Assembly (NCBI RefSeq): GCF_023634065.1
Contig: NZ_JALKCV010000005.1
Location: 248,001 to 312,000 of the forward strand
Origin: Microbulbifer litoralis
GTDB taxonomy: Bacteria; Pseudomonadota; Gammaproteobacteria; Pseudomonadales; Cellvibrionaceae
Direction: 5' to 3'
DNA: 64,000 bases
The notes under the pieces were generated by a model. The model did not search any database, was not told the origin of the DNA, and worked only from the letters and a program-made list of their open reading frames with translations. Position 1 is the stretch's first letter, and each line of letters starts with the position of its first letter. The position numbers and the translations under genes are program-made. Below are positions 25,801 through 35,617 of the stretch, one piece after another.

Positions 25801-28800
25801 GCCAATTGCTGGATTTCCGCCAGCCCCAGGCCGTCGTTTTCCTGCAGCCGGCTGTGGCGCTGCTGGATCGCCGGCAATTGGTCCCACAGGCAAGCTTCCG
25901 CATCCAGCGCGACCCGCACCGGCAGCGTATTGAGGAACAGGCCCACCTGCTCGCCGATTCCGGGAATCGCCGCGCTGCGCCCGGACACCGGCGTGCCGAA
26001 CACCAGGTCGCGGCGGCCCGTCATGCCCGCCAGTACCTGGGCCCAGACGCCCTGCATGACCGCGTTCAGGGTCAGGCCGCGGCGGCGGATTTCCGCGTTC
26101 AGTTTTTCCGTCACCGCCGGCGCCAGTGACAGTTCGTACTCCCGCACGCGCGCCGACGGCTCGGCGCCGTCGAACAGCAGGGTCGGCTGCACACCGTCGA
26201 GGGTTTCCCGCCAAAGAGCGCGACTGTCGGACAGATCGCGGCCCGCGAGTGCGGCCAGCACCTCGACGTAGTCCGCTGCCGGCGGCGGCAGTTCGCCGGT
26301 GTTGTCGCGGTAGGCGGCCAGCAGGTCGCGCAGCAACAGCGGCGTCGACCAGCCGTCGACCACCAGGTGGTGGATCACCAGCAGCAACCGATAGTGGCGC
26401 TGGCCCAGCTTGACCAGTGCGGCGCCGAGCATGCCGCCGAAGCGGTCGCTGGGGTATTCGCGATACAGCAGCGCTTCCTCCAGTTCCGCCAGCGCCTTCG
26501 CGCGTGCGGCCTCGGACTGGCCGCTCAGGTCGGCAAACTGCCAGGGCCAGCGCACGCACTCCCGCTGTGGCAACAGGAATACCGGCTCCGCGCCACTTTC
26601 CGTATCGAACAGGCCGCCCAGTTGCGGGTGGCGGGCCAGTAGCGCGTCCAGCGCGCGGCGCAGGCGTTCGCCGTCCAGGGCGCCGTTGAAATCGATGCGG
26701 GTAAAGGCGTTGTAGTTGTCGTCGCCGCGCGCCAACTGGCCGCGGCTGTGCAGATGGAACAGCATGCCCTGCTGCAGCGGCAGCACCGGCGCGACACCGC
26801 CGAAGTCGCCGTGGCGCCGGCGCAGGGTTTCCATCTGTCCGGCATCGATGGACCAACCCGGCCCGGCCGCCACGGCGGTCTCCGCGTCGAGCGCCTGCAG
26901 GTCGAGCGCCATGCTGCGCGCGGAGCGGCCGGCGAACACGCGGCTGGGTTTCAGGCTATAGCCGGCCTCGCGCAGTAAAGTGCACAGCACAATCGCGGAA
27001 ATGGAGTCGCCGCCGAGGGCGAAGAAATCGTCGTCGGCACCGGCGTCGCCAGGCAGTTTCAGCACCTGGCCAACCAGCTCACATAACAGCGCCTCGCGCG
27101 CGTTGTCCGGCGCGGCGCTGTGCGCGTCCGATTGAATGTCCGGCGCCATCGCCGCCAGCGCCCTGCGGTCCACCTTGCCGCTTACATTGCGCGGCAGACT
27201 GTCCAGCACCGTCATCAACGCCGGCACCATATAGTCCGGCAGGCGCGCGCGCAGTTGCGCCTGCAGCTCGGCGCCGCGGGCGCGCTGTGCCGCCGGCGCC
27301 AGTCCGGGTACGGCGCAGTAGCCCAGCAGCCGGTGGGTGTTGTTGAGCGACTCCGCCACCACCACCGCACTCTCCACGCCCGGCAGCAGCGACAGGGCGT
27401 TTTCCACCTCGCCGATCTCCACCCGGTGGCCGCGGATTTTCAATTGATCGTCGCTGCGGCCCAGGTATTCCAGCTGGCCGTCGCCATTCCAACGCACCAG
27501 GTCGCCGCTGCGGTACATGCGCCGGCCGTCGCCAGTGAAAGGATCGGCGACAAAGCGGCCGGCGGTGAGGCCGCCGCGGGCCAGGTAGCCGAGCGCCAGG
27601 CCATTGCCGCTGATATACAGTTCACCGGTGCAGCCCAGCGGCACCGGCTGCAGGCGCGCATCCAGTACATAGGCGCGGGTGTTGCCGATCGGGCGCCCCA
27701 CCACCGGCGCCGCGCTGATATCCAGCGGCGCGCGCAGCGCGTCCACGGTGTACTCGGTGGGGCCGTAGAGGTTGTGCGCCAGCAGTGCCGGCTGCTGCGC
27801 GCGCAGTTGCCGCCACAGCGCCGCCGGCGCCGCCTCGCCGCCGATCAGCACCAGGCTGGGCCTGTGGCGCCCCGGGGAAAACAGGCCACAGCTGATCATC
27901 TGCGCGAGGAAGGACGGCGGCAGGTCGAAGGCGTCGATTTTGCGCCGCTCCACCGCCTGCACCAGGCCGTAGGCATCGCGGCGTTCCTCTTCGTCGAACA
28001 CATGCAATTCCTGGCCGAGCAGCAGCCAGAAAATCTGCAGCCACGAGGAGTCGAAGGAAAACGAGTGGGTGTGCGCGGCGCGCAGGGCGCGGTCGGGATG
28101 GCGGCGGTTGAACTGTTCCAGCGCCGGCAGCAGGAAACTCTCGCGGTGGGAGCTGAACAGGTTCAGCAATGCGCCCTGGGTATTCATCACGCCCTTGGGT
28201 CGACCGGTGCTGCCGGAGGTGAAAATCACATAGGCCACGGTGTCCAGCCCGATCGGTGCCAGGCGCTCGCAGGGCCGCAGCGGCGCGCCCGGGAAATCCG
28301 CCCGGCGCGCTTCCAGGTCTTCGAGATCGAGCCGCGGGATACCCGCCGGCAGCACCAGCGCCACCTCGCGGCGGCTGAGCAGCAGCGCCGGGCTGGCGTC
28401 CTCGCACATGGTGGCGATGCGCTCCGGCGGGTAGTCGAGGTCCAGCGGCAGCAGCGTGGCGCCGCTGTTCAATATCGCCAGCAGCGCGACCACCGCTTCC
28501 GCCGAGCGCGGAAGCGCCAGTGCCACCGCGCGCCCGGGCCCGGCACCCTCGTCAATCAGCAGGCGGCTCAGGCGCGCGACGGATTGCTGCAGCGCGTCGA
28601 AATCGTAGCGGGTGTCGCCGCACACCAGCGCGGTCGCGCGCGGTTTTTCCCGCGCCCACACCGGCAGCCAGTCCACCAGCGTCTCTTTGCTGCCGTCCAG
28701 CGCGAACACGCGGCCGCGCGACCAGCGCGCGATGGCCGCGGCCTCGGCCGGCGTCTGCAGCGGCAGCTCGCCGAGTTTCTGTTGCGGCTGCGCCAGCCAC

Positions 28801-30071
28801 TGTTGCAGCAGTTGCGCCGCCCGCTCGCCGTGGCGCGCCAGGTCGGCGGCGGTATAGCCGCGCGCGTCGGCGCGCAGTTCCAGCTGCACCGCATCACCGC
28901 GTATCAACAGGCCGAATTCCAGGTCGTCCACCGGGCCGGTGGCCAACTGGTGGGTTTCCGCCGGGTGGCCGCCGAAATCCAGCTCGAAATCGAACGGCTT
29001 GTAGTTGATCACCGGGCCGTACAACGACTGCAGCTGGCCGCGGTCGCGCTGTATCTGCTCCGCCGGGTAGCGCTGCTGCGGGCGGACCCGCGCCAGGGCT
29101 TTTTTGAACGCGCGCGCGCAGCCGGCCAGGTCCAGCTGCGGTTGTAGTTCCACCCGCACCGGCAACACATTGACCACCGGCGCCAGCGAACGCACGGCCA
29201 CCGAACCCATGCGCCCCATAAACGGCACGCCCACGACCTGGTGGTACTGGCCGCTGACGCGACACAGGTAGGCCGCCAGCAATCCCAGCAACAGGTCCGG
29301 CGCCGCCAGGCGGTCCCCGGCCGCGACCTGCAACCTTTCCAGGGTGTCCGCCGGCAGTTGGATATTGTGGAGGCACAGTTCGACGCCGGCCGCTGCCGGC
29401 GTTTCGCGCTCCGCCGCGCGCGCCAGGCTGACCGGCGCCGGCGCATCGTCGAGGTAACTGCGCCAGAACTCGCGCTGCTGCTGCCACTTCGGCGACGCGC
29501 GGTGCGCGGCCTGTTCCGCGAGCACTTCGGTGACCGGCACCAGCGCGGATGCCGGTACCTCGCCGCCGGCGGCCAGCGCCGAATAGATGGCGGCGATGCG
29601 GCGGGTCAGGGCGACGAAGCTGAAGCCGTCCAGCATGATGTGGTGGTAGCGCTGGTACCACAGCAACTGCGTTTTGCCCGCGCTATCGGCGACGCGGTAA
29701 ATGCGCTGGCAGCAGGCAGAGTCCGCGCCGACACAGGAGAGCGGCGCGCGCATATCGGCGCGGATCTCAGTCCAGGCGGCGTCGCCGTTATCGGCCAGCG
29801 CCGCTTGATCGCGGTATTCCGGCGCAGCGATGTCTTCTGCCCGCAGCTGGCGCAACGCCTGTTCCGGGCGCTCGGCGCCGTAGCGGGCGATCACCGTATC
29901 CGCCTCGCTGAGGCCGCGGCGAATGGCCGCCTGCAACAGTGCCACATCCGCCGCGCCGGGCAATTCGATACAGTGGGCGATGACATAGGTGTTCTGCGCC
30001 TCGCCGACCCGGTCCGCGTACCAGATGCCCTCCTGGGTCTCGGTCAACCCCGTGGTTTCACCAACAGTCAC
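22801..30071 (-). CDS. dimodular catechol-siderophore NRPS (C-A-T-C-A-T-TE), EntF/DhbF-like, with an internal frameshift
   Basis: About 2,420 residues if one base is restored. The domains are an EntF-like C1 ([20 protein letters not shown] near residue 140) and A1 (about 470-980; [11 protein letters not shown] near 614). Next come T1 ([11 protein letters not shown] near 1019), C2 ([17 protein letters not shown] near 1234) and A2 ([10 protein letters not shown] near 1690). T2 ([11 protein letters not shown] near 2097) and TE (GYSLGG near 2230) finish it. The A2 specificity residues read DVWHFSLVDK, identical to the EntF serine code. The A1 residues read DSLDLGLVDK, which I do not recognise. 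The GTG at 30071 has GGAGG seven bases upstream and overlaps the mbtH stop. The frame breaks in GGGGCCC (24132-24138); upstream frame ends at 23829, while T2-TE continue open in the next frame to 22801. One missing G/C explains both. No epimerase domain is seen. Confidence 0.93.
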
Positions 30072-30289
30072 TGCTTTACCTCCACCCCGGCAAACGGATT
30101 GATCGATTGCCAGTGACGCTCGACATAGTCGAGGCACTCCGCCCGCGCCGCCGGGCCGTGCACCGCCTGCCAGCCCGCCGGCACCGCGGCGAAATCCGGC
30201 CACAGGCTGTACTGGCCGGCGCCGTTCAGCAGTACGCGGAAAGGGTGTTCGTCGCTGTCGAAGGGATTGGTGTAATTGTCCGTAGTCAT
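30068..30289 (-). CDS. MbtH family NRPS accessory protein
   Basis: This 73-residue protein has the family signature: [32 protein letters not shown] and a closing Y-x-E-x-x-W-x-x-INPF. MbtH proteins bind adenylation domains and are often needed for their folding or activity, as YbdZ is for EntF. I start at the ATG at 30289 because GGGAGACAGCG precedes it and the domain begins there. Its TGA overlaps the GTG of the NRPS gene, so the two are translationally coupled. Confidence 0.95.
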   Translation of the reverse strand: MTTDNYTNPFDSDEHPFRVLLNGAGQYSLWPDFAAVPAGWQAVHGPAARAECLDYVERHWQSINPFAGVEVKQ

Positions 30290-30311
30290 CGCTGTCTCCC
30301 TGAAAATATCT

Positions 30312-30347
30312 CTCCGGAAAGCATCCTTTGGATCGCTGTTTCCGGAG
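30312..30347. other. inverted repeat between the esterase and mbtH genes
   Basis: The perfect 9-bp arms CTCCGGAAA and TTTCCGGAG are separated by 18 nt in the 70-bp gap between the esterase stop and mbtH. On the transcribed strand no clear T run follows, so a full terminator is doubtful. It may attenuate or punctuate the transcript ahead of the NRPS genes. Confidence 0.4.
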
Positions 30348-30359
30348 CGCGAAAAATTT

Positions 30360-31598
30360 TTACTCTTGCAGCAGCTCGGCAATACCCGCCAACAATCCCC
30401 GCCGCCAGCAGAGCCAGTCGTGGCCGCCGGCAAATTCGCGGTAGTGCACTTCGCAGCCGGCGGCGGCGAGAGCGTCGCGCAGGGCGCGGTTGTCGGCGAG
30501 CATGTCGCTTTCGTACTGGCCGATCTCGAGCAGAAAACGCGGTTTGTTTTTTTGTTTGTTTGTTTCCGCTACACCGCCGTCGCGCAACTGCTGCGCCAGC
30601 TGGCCGCCGCTGCCGCAGTCGTCGATATCCGGCCACCAGAAGGAACCAGACTGGCTGAACGCGAGGCCAAACCGCTGCGGCCAGTGCAGCGCCGCGTAGA
30701 CGGCGGCGAGGCCGCCGAAGGACTGCCCGGCTACCAATGTGCGCGCCGGGTCGCGGCTGAGCGCTGCACGCTGTTCCAGGGCCGGCAGCAGTTCTTCCTG
30801 CAGTGCCAGCCAGAATGCCGCGTTGCAGGGCAGCTCTTCCCCGCGCGCGGCGCCGTCGATCGAGTCGATAAACAGGTAGGCCGCCGGCGGCAGTTCACCG
30901 CTTGCAGTCAACTGGTCCAGCTGCGCCAGCAGGCCGCGCTGTTTGATCCAGTAGTGGCCGTCCAGCAACAGCACCAGTGGCAGCGGCCCGGCGGAAGGGC
31001 GCGGCCGGTACAGCCAGGTGCGCCGCGCGCGCGAAAGCCGCGGGCTCTGCCACCGGTGCTCGACCCGCTCACCCGCCGGTTCGGCTTCGGGGTAGCGCGG
31101 CGCCTGCGGGTAGATACCGGACAGCGGCTGGCCCCAACCGCCGTTGTGGGGCGGCTCGGGATTGAGCACATCGGCGCGGGCGCGGCGTTCGATCAGGTCG
31201 ATCCACCAGCGGCGGCGCTCGCCCAACGGCTCCGGCACCGGCAGATCCTCTTCAGTGGCCGGAGCAAAAAAATAACTGCCGCACCAGTCTCGCGGCAGGC
31301 GTGCGCGCCAGTACCACAGGTCGGTGCCGGCCAGCTGCTGCAGCGCGGTGGGGCCCTGGTGCACCGGGTGCGGGGTGTGCGAGTAGACATCGATAAATAC
31401 CGCGCGTGTGGCGCTGTGCTCTGTCGCCCGGTCATGTGGCTGGCGCCAGCAGAAAGTCACCCACTGGCTGTCCCCTTCCGCCGGCTCGCGCAGCGGCGCG
31501 CCGCGGTGCGCCAGCGCCCGCCACCAGCGATCGCTGCCCGGCTGCGCCCCATCCAGCTCCGGCGGCGCAGCGGCGGGTCTGGCAATCACCGCACTCAC
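30360..31598 (-). CDS. fes: Fes-like catechol siderophore esterase
   Basis: This 412-residue protein has an N-terminal Fes-type domain (about 20-180; SQWVTFCWR, RAVFIDVYS, LWYWRARLP) and a C-terminal alpha/beta hydrolase (esterase D) domain. The nucleophile sits in VAGQSFGGLAA near residue 290 and the catalytic histidine in AGGHDWLCWR near 395. Enzymes of this type cut the ester backbone of imported ferric tri-catecholate siderophores in the cytoplasm to release iron. No signal peptide is seen, which fits that site. The GTG start at 31598 overlaps the PepSY stop (GTGA). Confidence 0.92.
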   Translation of the reverse strand: MSAVIARPAAAPPELDGAQPGSDRWWRALAHRGAPLREPAEGDSQWVTFCWRQPHDRATEHSATRAVFIDVYSHTPHPVHQGPTALQQLAGTDLWYWRARLPRDWCGSYFFAPATEEDLPVPEPLGERRRWWIDLIERRARADVLNPEPPHNGGWGQPLSGIYPQAPRYPEAEPAGERVEHRWQSPRLSRARRTWLYRPRPSAGPLPLVLLLDGHYWIKQRGLLAQLDQLTASGELPPAAYLFIDSIDGAARGEELPCNAAFWLALQEELLPALEQRAALSRDPARTLVAGQSFGGLAAVYAALHWPQRFGLAFSQSGSFWWPDIDDCGSGGQLAQQLRDGGVAETNKQKNKPRFLLEIGQYESDMLADNRALRDALAAAGCEVHYREFAGGHDWLCWRRGLLAGIAELLQE

Positions 31599-33256
31599 GC
31601 CATTTCCCCTTCGCCGGCGTTCTCGCTTGAAGTGTCACCGGCTTGCGCCGGGACTGCCGACCAGACGCTGTCGCGGCCGCCGCCCAGTGCGCGCCGCCGG
31701 CTGCGGCGCGCGGCCCAGGCAAAAACCAGCGCGCCGGCGAGGCCGGTGATATCCACACCCAGCGCCGCGGCGCTGCCGTGCGCCCAGAGTCCCAGCCCGG
31801 GCAACAACACGGCTGCGAGTGAAGTCAGCGGAATCAGCGCGCAGCTGGCGGCGCAGGCCAGCAGCAGCTGCCAGGCGGCAGCGGCGCCGCGCCAGCAGGA
31901 AAAGACAACCGCGAGCAGGAAACCGCTGTAGTAGACGGTGAGATAAGTGTGATTGATATTGTCGGCAAAGGCGCTGGCCCATTTGCCAGCCACCAGCGCC
32001 AGGCAGACGCCGATCACCGAGCCGAGGCAGATGCCAACCGTGGCCGCGGCCATCCAGCGGGTGTTGCGCGACTGCTCTGGCGCTGTGCCTGCGGCGGCGT
32101 TGCGCCGGGCTTTTTTGCGGCGGCGCTCGATCCACAGCAGGTTGCCGGAGTAGAACAGGAATGCGCCGCTCAGGCCGAGGAAAAAATAAATCCAGCGCAC
32201 CAGGTTGCCGCCGAAACTGCCGAAGTGCAGCGCGAAGAAATAATTGACGATACCGCCCCAGGTATCGGTTTTGCCCGGCAGCATATCGGTCATGGTAATC
32301 TCGCCGGTGTAGGGGTGAATGCCCACATAGCCGGTGATGGGGCCATGCACCAGTGCGGCCGCGTCGTAGACGCCGGCGCGTACCAGCGGTCGCGGCGATT
32401 CCAGCCCCATATACAGCAGATCCGTGACCTCGAATCCCGGCGCCTCCGCGCGCACCCGCTCTATCAGCTGCGAAGGTGGCAGCAGGTCTTTGAATGCGTA
32501 GGCTTCCGCGGTCGCGGCGCGCGGGCCGAACATGGGGGCATCCGCGTAGACCACTTCGTTCAGCGCATCGTAAAACTGGTCGTGGAACGCGAACACGATC
32601 ACTGTCAGGCTGATGACGATATGAAACGGCAGGCTGGTGATGCCGACAATATTGTGCGCATCCAGCCAGAAGCGCTTGTTGTTTTTGCCCGGGCGCAAGG
32701 CGAAGAAATCCTTGACCAATGTCGGCAGCAGCAGGATCACACCGGATACCAGCGCCAGGAAATACAGCACCCCGGCAATACCCAACACGTAGACGCCGAG
32801 ATATTCGTCGGCGAGAAAGCCGGGGATGCCGCCGGTGCGGTGCAACATATCCACCAGGTCACCGAACAGCGACGGCGTCACCGCCTCGGTCACCACCGCG
32901 CCCTTTGCATCCAGGCTCGCCAGCCAGCGGTTGCCGGACAGCGCCAGCTCGCGACCGCTCCCGCCTTCGCTCCACTGCATCGGCGCGGCAACGTCTTCGC
33001 GCCGCTGCAGCTCCAGGGTAAATTCGTGCCGCGCCGCCGGGTGTGCGGCCAGAATCCGCGGCACCAGCGCGTCCAGCTGCGCCGCATCCAGCTGCGCCAT
33101 CTGTTGCGGCGGCGGGCTGATCCAGCGGTCCAGTGGCTGCTTGAACATGGTCAGCGCGCCGGCAAAAAAGCCGATAAACAGCAGCAGCCCGGAACAGATG
33201 CCCACCCAGGTATGCAGGCTGCGGTAGACTCGCAGGATATCGCTGTGCACTTTCAC
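31595..33256 (-). CDS. PepSY-TM domain inner-membrane protein (siderophore-linked)
   Basis: This 553-residue protein starts VHSDILRVYRSLHTWVGICSGLLLF, the usual first helix of PepSY-TM proteins. It has a periplasmic PepSY region, then HNIVGITSLPFHIVISLTV and further helices, seven or so in all. The two H-containing helices resemble heme- or metal-binding membrane reductases. Relatives next to TonB receptors are thought to help reduce or release iron from ferric siderophores in the periplasm (FoxB-like); that is family knowledge, not shown here. GTG at 33256 follows GGAGGTGG and overlaps the upstream stop. Confidence 0.87.
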   Translation of the reverse strand: MKVHSDILRVYRSLHTWVGICSGLLLFIGFFAGALTMFKQPLDRWISPPPQQMAQLDAAQLDALVPRILAAHPAARHEFTLELQRREDVAAPMQWSEGGSGRELALSGNRWLASLDAKGAVVTEAVTPSLFGDLVDMLHRTGGIPGFLADEYLGVYVLGIAGVLYFLALVSGVILLLPTLVKDFFALRPGKNNKRFWLDAHNIVGITSLPFHIVISLTVIVFAFHDQFYDALNEVVYADAPMFGPRAATAEAYAFKDLLPPSQLIERVRAEAPGFEVTDLLYMGLESPRPLVRAGVYDAAALVHGPITGYVGIHPYTGEITMTDMLPGKTDTWGGIVNYFFALHFGSFGGNLVRWIYFFLGLSGAFLFYSGNLLWIERRRKKARRNAAAGTAPEQSRNTRWMAAATVGICLGSVIGVCLALVAGKWASAFADNINHTYLTVYYSGFLLAVVFSCWRGAAAAWQLLLACAASCALIPLTSLAAVLLPGLGLWAHGSAAALGVDITGLAGALVFAWAARRSRRRALGGGRDSVWSAVPAQAGDTSSENAGEGEMA

Positions 33257-33882
33257 AGTGGCCACCTCCCCTGCGCGATCAACAGCAACCCATAGGCCAA
33301 CAGGTTGGCGGATCCCAGCCACAGCAGCGCGCGGCGGCCGCTGGGAATCAGGTAGACAAAACTGAACACCAGCATCCACAGCGGGGCGATGAGCCACATA
33401 TTGAACTGCACTTTATTCGGTGCGCCGATACCGCCCGGTCCCAGCCAGGCGAACAGGCCGGACAGTGCCAGCGCCAGGCTCAGGCCCAGAACGGCGCCGG
33501 CAACACTCTTGCTCCACCAGTCCGGCTGCAGTTTTTTGCGCGGCTTTTTCCCCATGACTTTTTTTTCTACGGTATTGTTTTCCGCGGTTTTGCCGGCGGC
33601 GGTTTGCGAAATCATCTCAGTGTTTCCCCCGGTTTTTTCCCGCAGCAACGGCACAAACGGCAGCAGGCCCCACACCAGCATCAGGCCGACCAGGAAGGCG
33701 CAGACTGTGGTATTGACTGGATACAGGGTGCAGCCCGCCAGCAGCGCAGCCAGCAACAGCAGCGCGCCGAACCGCGCCCAGGGCGCGGACAGCGGTCGCG
33801 CCAGCCAGCCCTGGTGACGGTGGCTCAGGTAGAGCAGCGTGGCGCCGCTTGCAAAAGCGACGACCAGCAGTAAAAGCGTCAC
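33253..33882 (-). CDS. inner-membrane protein, probable DUF3325-DUF3649 fusion
   Basis: This 209-residue membrane protein has two halves. Residues 1-85 have three hydrophobic segments starting MTLLLLVVAFASGATLLYLS, resembling DUF3325. A charged linker (about 85-120, rich in Lys and Thr/Asn) follows. Residues 120-209 (WWSKSVAGAVLGLSLALAL, IAPLWMLVFSFVYLIPSGRR) resemble DUF3649. These two small proteins are usually separate genes beside PepSY-TM genes in iron loci, so a fusion is suggested. The exact role is unknown. Its stop overlaps the PepSY start. Confidence 0.7.
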   Translation of the reverse strand: MTLLLLVVAFASGATLLYLSHRHQGWLARPLSAPWARFGALLLLAALLAGCTLYPVNTTVCAFLVGLMLVWGLLPFVPLLREKTGGNTEMISQTAAGKTAENNTVEKKVMGKKPRKKLQPDWWSKSVAGAVLGLSLALALSGLFAWLGPGGIGAPNKVQFNMWLIAPLWMLVFSFVYLIPSGRRALLWLGSANLLAYGLLLIAQGRWPL

Positions 33883-33925
33883 GGATTGGGTCCCTCCCTG
33901 TTTTTATTGTTCACGCGGAAATTCC

Positions 33926-34699
33926 TCAGGCCGCCAGCGTCGCGCCGCCGTCGACGACAATATCCTGCAGCGTGATATGGCTGGCGAGATCCGAGGCGAG
34001 GAAGATCACCGTGTTGGCGATCTCCTCCACAGTGGCAATTTTCTGCAGCGGTATACCCAGCTTGTACTGCTCTGGCAGGCCGGCGATGGTGCGCGCGAAA
34101 CCCGCCTCGCCGCCCGGCATATCGCGCAGCATCGGCGTGTCGGTGGAGCCGGGGGAAACCAGGTTGCAGCGCACACCGTATTGCGCCAGTTCCAGCCCGG
34201 CGCAGTGGCTGAGGCTGGCCAGCGCCGCCTTGGAGGCGCAGTAGGCGCCCATCTGCATCCGCGGCACGCGCGCGGCGTTGGAGGCGACGGTGACGATGGC
34301 GCCGCGGCGCTGCGCGCGGAAATGCGGTATCAGCTGGCGCAGCAGGTAAAAGGTGCCGCTGACATTGACATCGAAACAGGCCTGCCAGTCGGCGAGGGGG
34401 ATGTTCTCCAGCGATCCCAGGCGCAGTACGCCGGCGGCGTTGACCAGTATTTGCGGGCCCTTTTCCGCGCGCAGCAGTGCGCCGCAGCTCTCCGCCACCT
34501 GCGCCGCATCGGCGATATCCAGCGAGCGGGTGACGAAGCTGTAATCCGCCGCGGCAAACGCGCGATCGAAACCGGTAACCGCGGCGCCCAGCGCGCGGAA
34601 GCCGTCGGCGACGCAGCGGCCGATGCCGCGGCCGGCGCCGGTCACCCACACGCTCTTGCCACTGAAATCCAGTGCGGAGAGATCCATAGAGTACGCCAT
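33926..34699 (-). CDS. entA: 2,3-dihydro-2,3-dihydroxybenzoate dehydrogenase
   Basis: This SDR enzyme oxidises 2,3-dihydro-DHB to 2,3-dihydroxybenzoate with NAD, the last step of DHB synthesis in the cytoplasm. The 257-residue protein has VTGAGRGIG near residue 20, LVNAAGVL near 85, the active-site serine in VASNAARVPR near 138 and YCASKAAL near 152, with the EntA-like SPGSTDTPMLRDM loop. ATG at 34699 lies three bases after the entB stop; an ATG four codons later is possible. Confidence 0.93.
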   Translation of the reverse strand: MAYSMDLSALDFSGKSVWVTGAGRGIGRCVADGFRALGAAVTGFDRAFAAADYSFVTRSLDIADAAQVAESCGALLRAEKGPQILVNAAGVLRLGSLENIPLADWQACFDVNVSGTFYLLRQLIPHFRAQRRGAIVTVASNAARVPRMQMGAYCASKAALASLSHCAGLELAQYGVRCNLVSPGSTDTPMLRDMPGGEAGFARTIAGLPEQYKLGIPLQKIATVEEIANTVIFLASDLASHITLQDIVVDGGATLAA

Positions 34700-34702
34700 G
34701 GA

Positions 34703-35575
34703 TCAGGCCGCCCCGCGCCGCTCGAGTTGTTGTTCGATCAGCTGCCACCAGCCGTCGAGGGTCGGCGCGGCGGCCAGGTCCTCGAAGGTGAGCTTGATCC
34801 CGCATTGCTGCCAGCGACCGAGCAGCTGCATCACCTGCACCGAGTCGAGGCCGTAGTCCACCAGGTTGTCGCCGCCGTCCGGCGCGCCGGCGTCCTCTTC
34901 CAGCAGCGGCAGCACCTGGCCCCGCAGCCAGTCGAAACCGAGGGCCTCGGCGGGCTGCACGATAGCGGCGGTATTCAGCACCGCGCCGCAGCGGCCGGCG
35001 ACAAACTCCAGCGCCATGCGGTGCTCGCGGCCGGAAAAATCCGCCAGCGCATCGGCCACAAGGAAGGGCTGGATATCGCGCATAAACGCGTCCAGCGCCG
35101 TGGCCATGCAGCCGATATGCGCGTAGACGCCGCCGATCAGCAGCTGGTCGCGGCGCCACTCGCGCATCAGGTCCTGCAGGCTGGAGCGCTGGAAGGCGCT
35201 GTAGCGCCACTTGACCAGCACCGTGTCGTCCGCGGCCGGCGCCAGCGGCGCGGCAATAGCGGCCAGCGCCGGATCGGCGTCGGTCAGCCCCGGCCCCCAC
35301 ATATCGTTGAGCAGCGCGCGGTCTTCCGCCGGCTGCTCCGCCGGTTGCGCGGTGTAGACCACCGGCACGCCGTTGGCATGGGCCCAGTCACGCAGCGCCA
35401 CCAGTTTGGCCAGCAGGTTTTCCAGCAGCGGGTTGTCGGCGCCGTAGAAACGCAGGAAGTAATCCTGCATATCGTGGATCAGCAGCACCGCGCGCGCCGG
35501 GTCCGGCTGCCAGTCGACGCGGTTCGGCGGCAGTTCGCCGGGCAGGTCGTAGGCGGGAATGGAGGGAATACTCAT
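34703..35575 (-). CDS. entB: isochorismatase with C-terminal aryl carrier domain
   Basis: This bifunctional 290-residue protein hydrolyses isochorismate to 2,3-dihydro-DHB and pyruvate, and its carrier domain holds the DHB thioester for the NRPS. The isochorismatase half (about 1-210) has VLLIHDMQDYF near 40, KWRYSAF near 125 and GVYAHIGCMATALDAF near 155. The ArCP has the phosphopantetheine serine in YGLDSVQVMQL near 250. The ATG at 35575 is preceded by AAGGATG. A phosphopantetheinyl transferase is required but is not encoded in this window. Confidence 0.95.
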   Translation of the reverse strand: MSIPSIPAYDLPGELPPNRVDWQPDPARAVLLIHDMQDYFLRFYGADNPLLENLLAKLVALRDWAHANGVPVVYTAQPAEQPAEDRALLNDMWGPGLTDADPALAAIAAPLAPAADDTVLVKWRYSAFQRSSLQDLMREWRRDQLLIGGVYAHIGCMATALDAFMRDIQPFLVADALADFSGREHRMALEFVAGRCGAVLNTAAIVQPAEALGFDWLRGQVLPLLEEDAGAPDGGDNLVDYGLDSVQVMQLLGRWQQCGIKLTFEDLAAAPTLDGWWQLIEQQLERRGAA

Positions 35576-35617
35576 GGCAACATCCTTATCGTGTGATTGA
35601 CGCACTCGCGCCCGCGG

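Noticed and set aside
24951..26129. Long plus-strand frame opposite the NRPS (and similar ones at 27120-29147, 29241-30116 and 30276-31931)
   Set aside because: They are antisense shadows of high-GC genes, with Gln/Arg/His-rich composition and no domain or ribosome-binding support.
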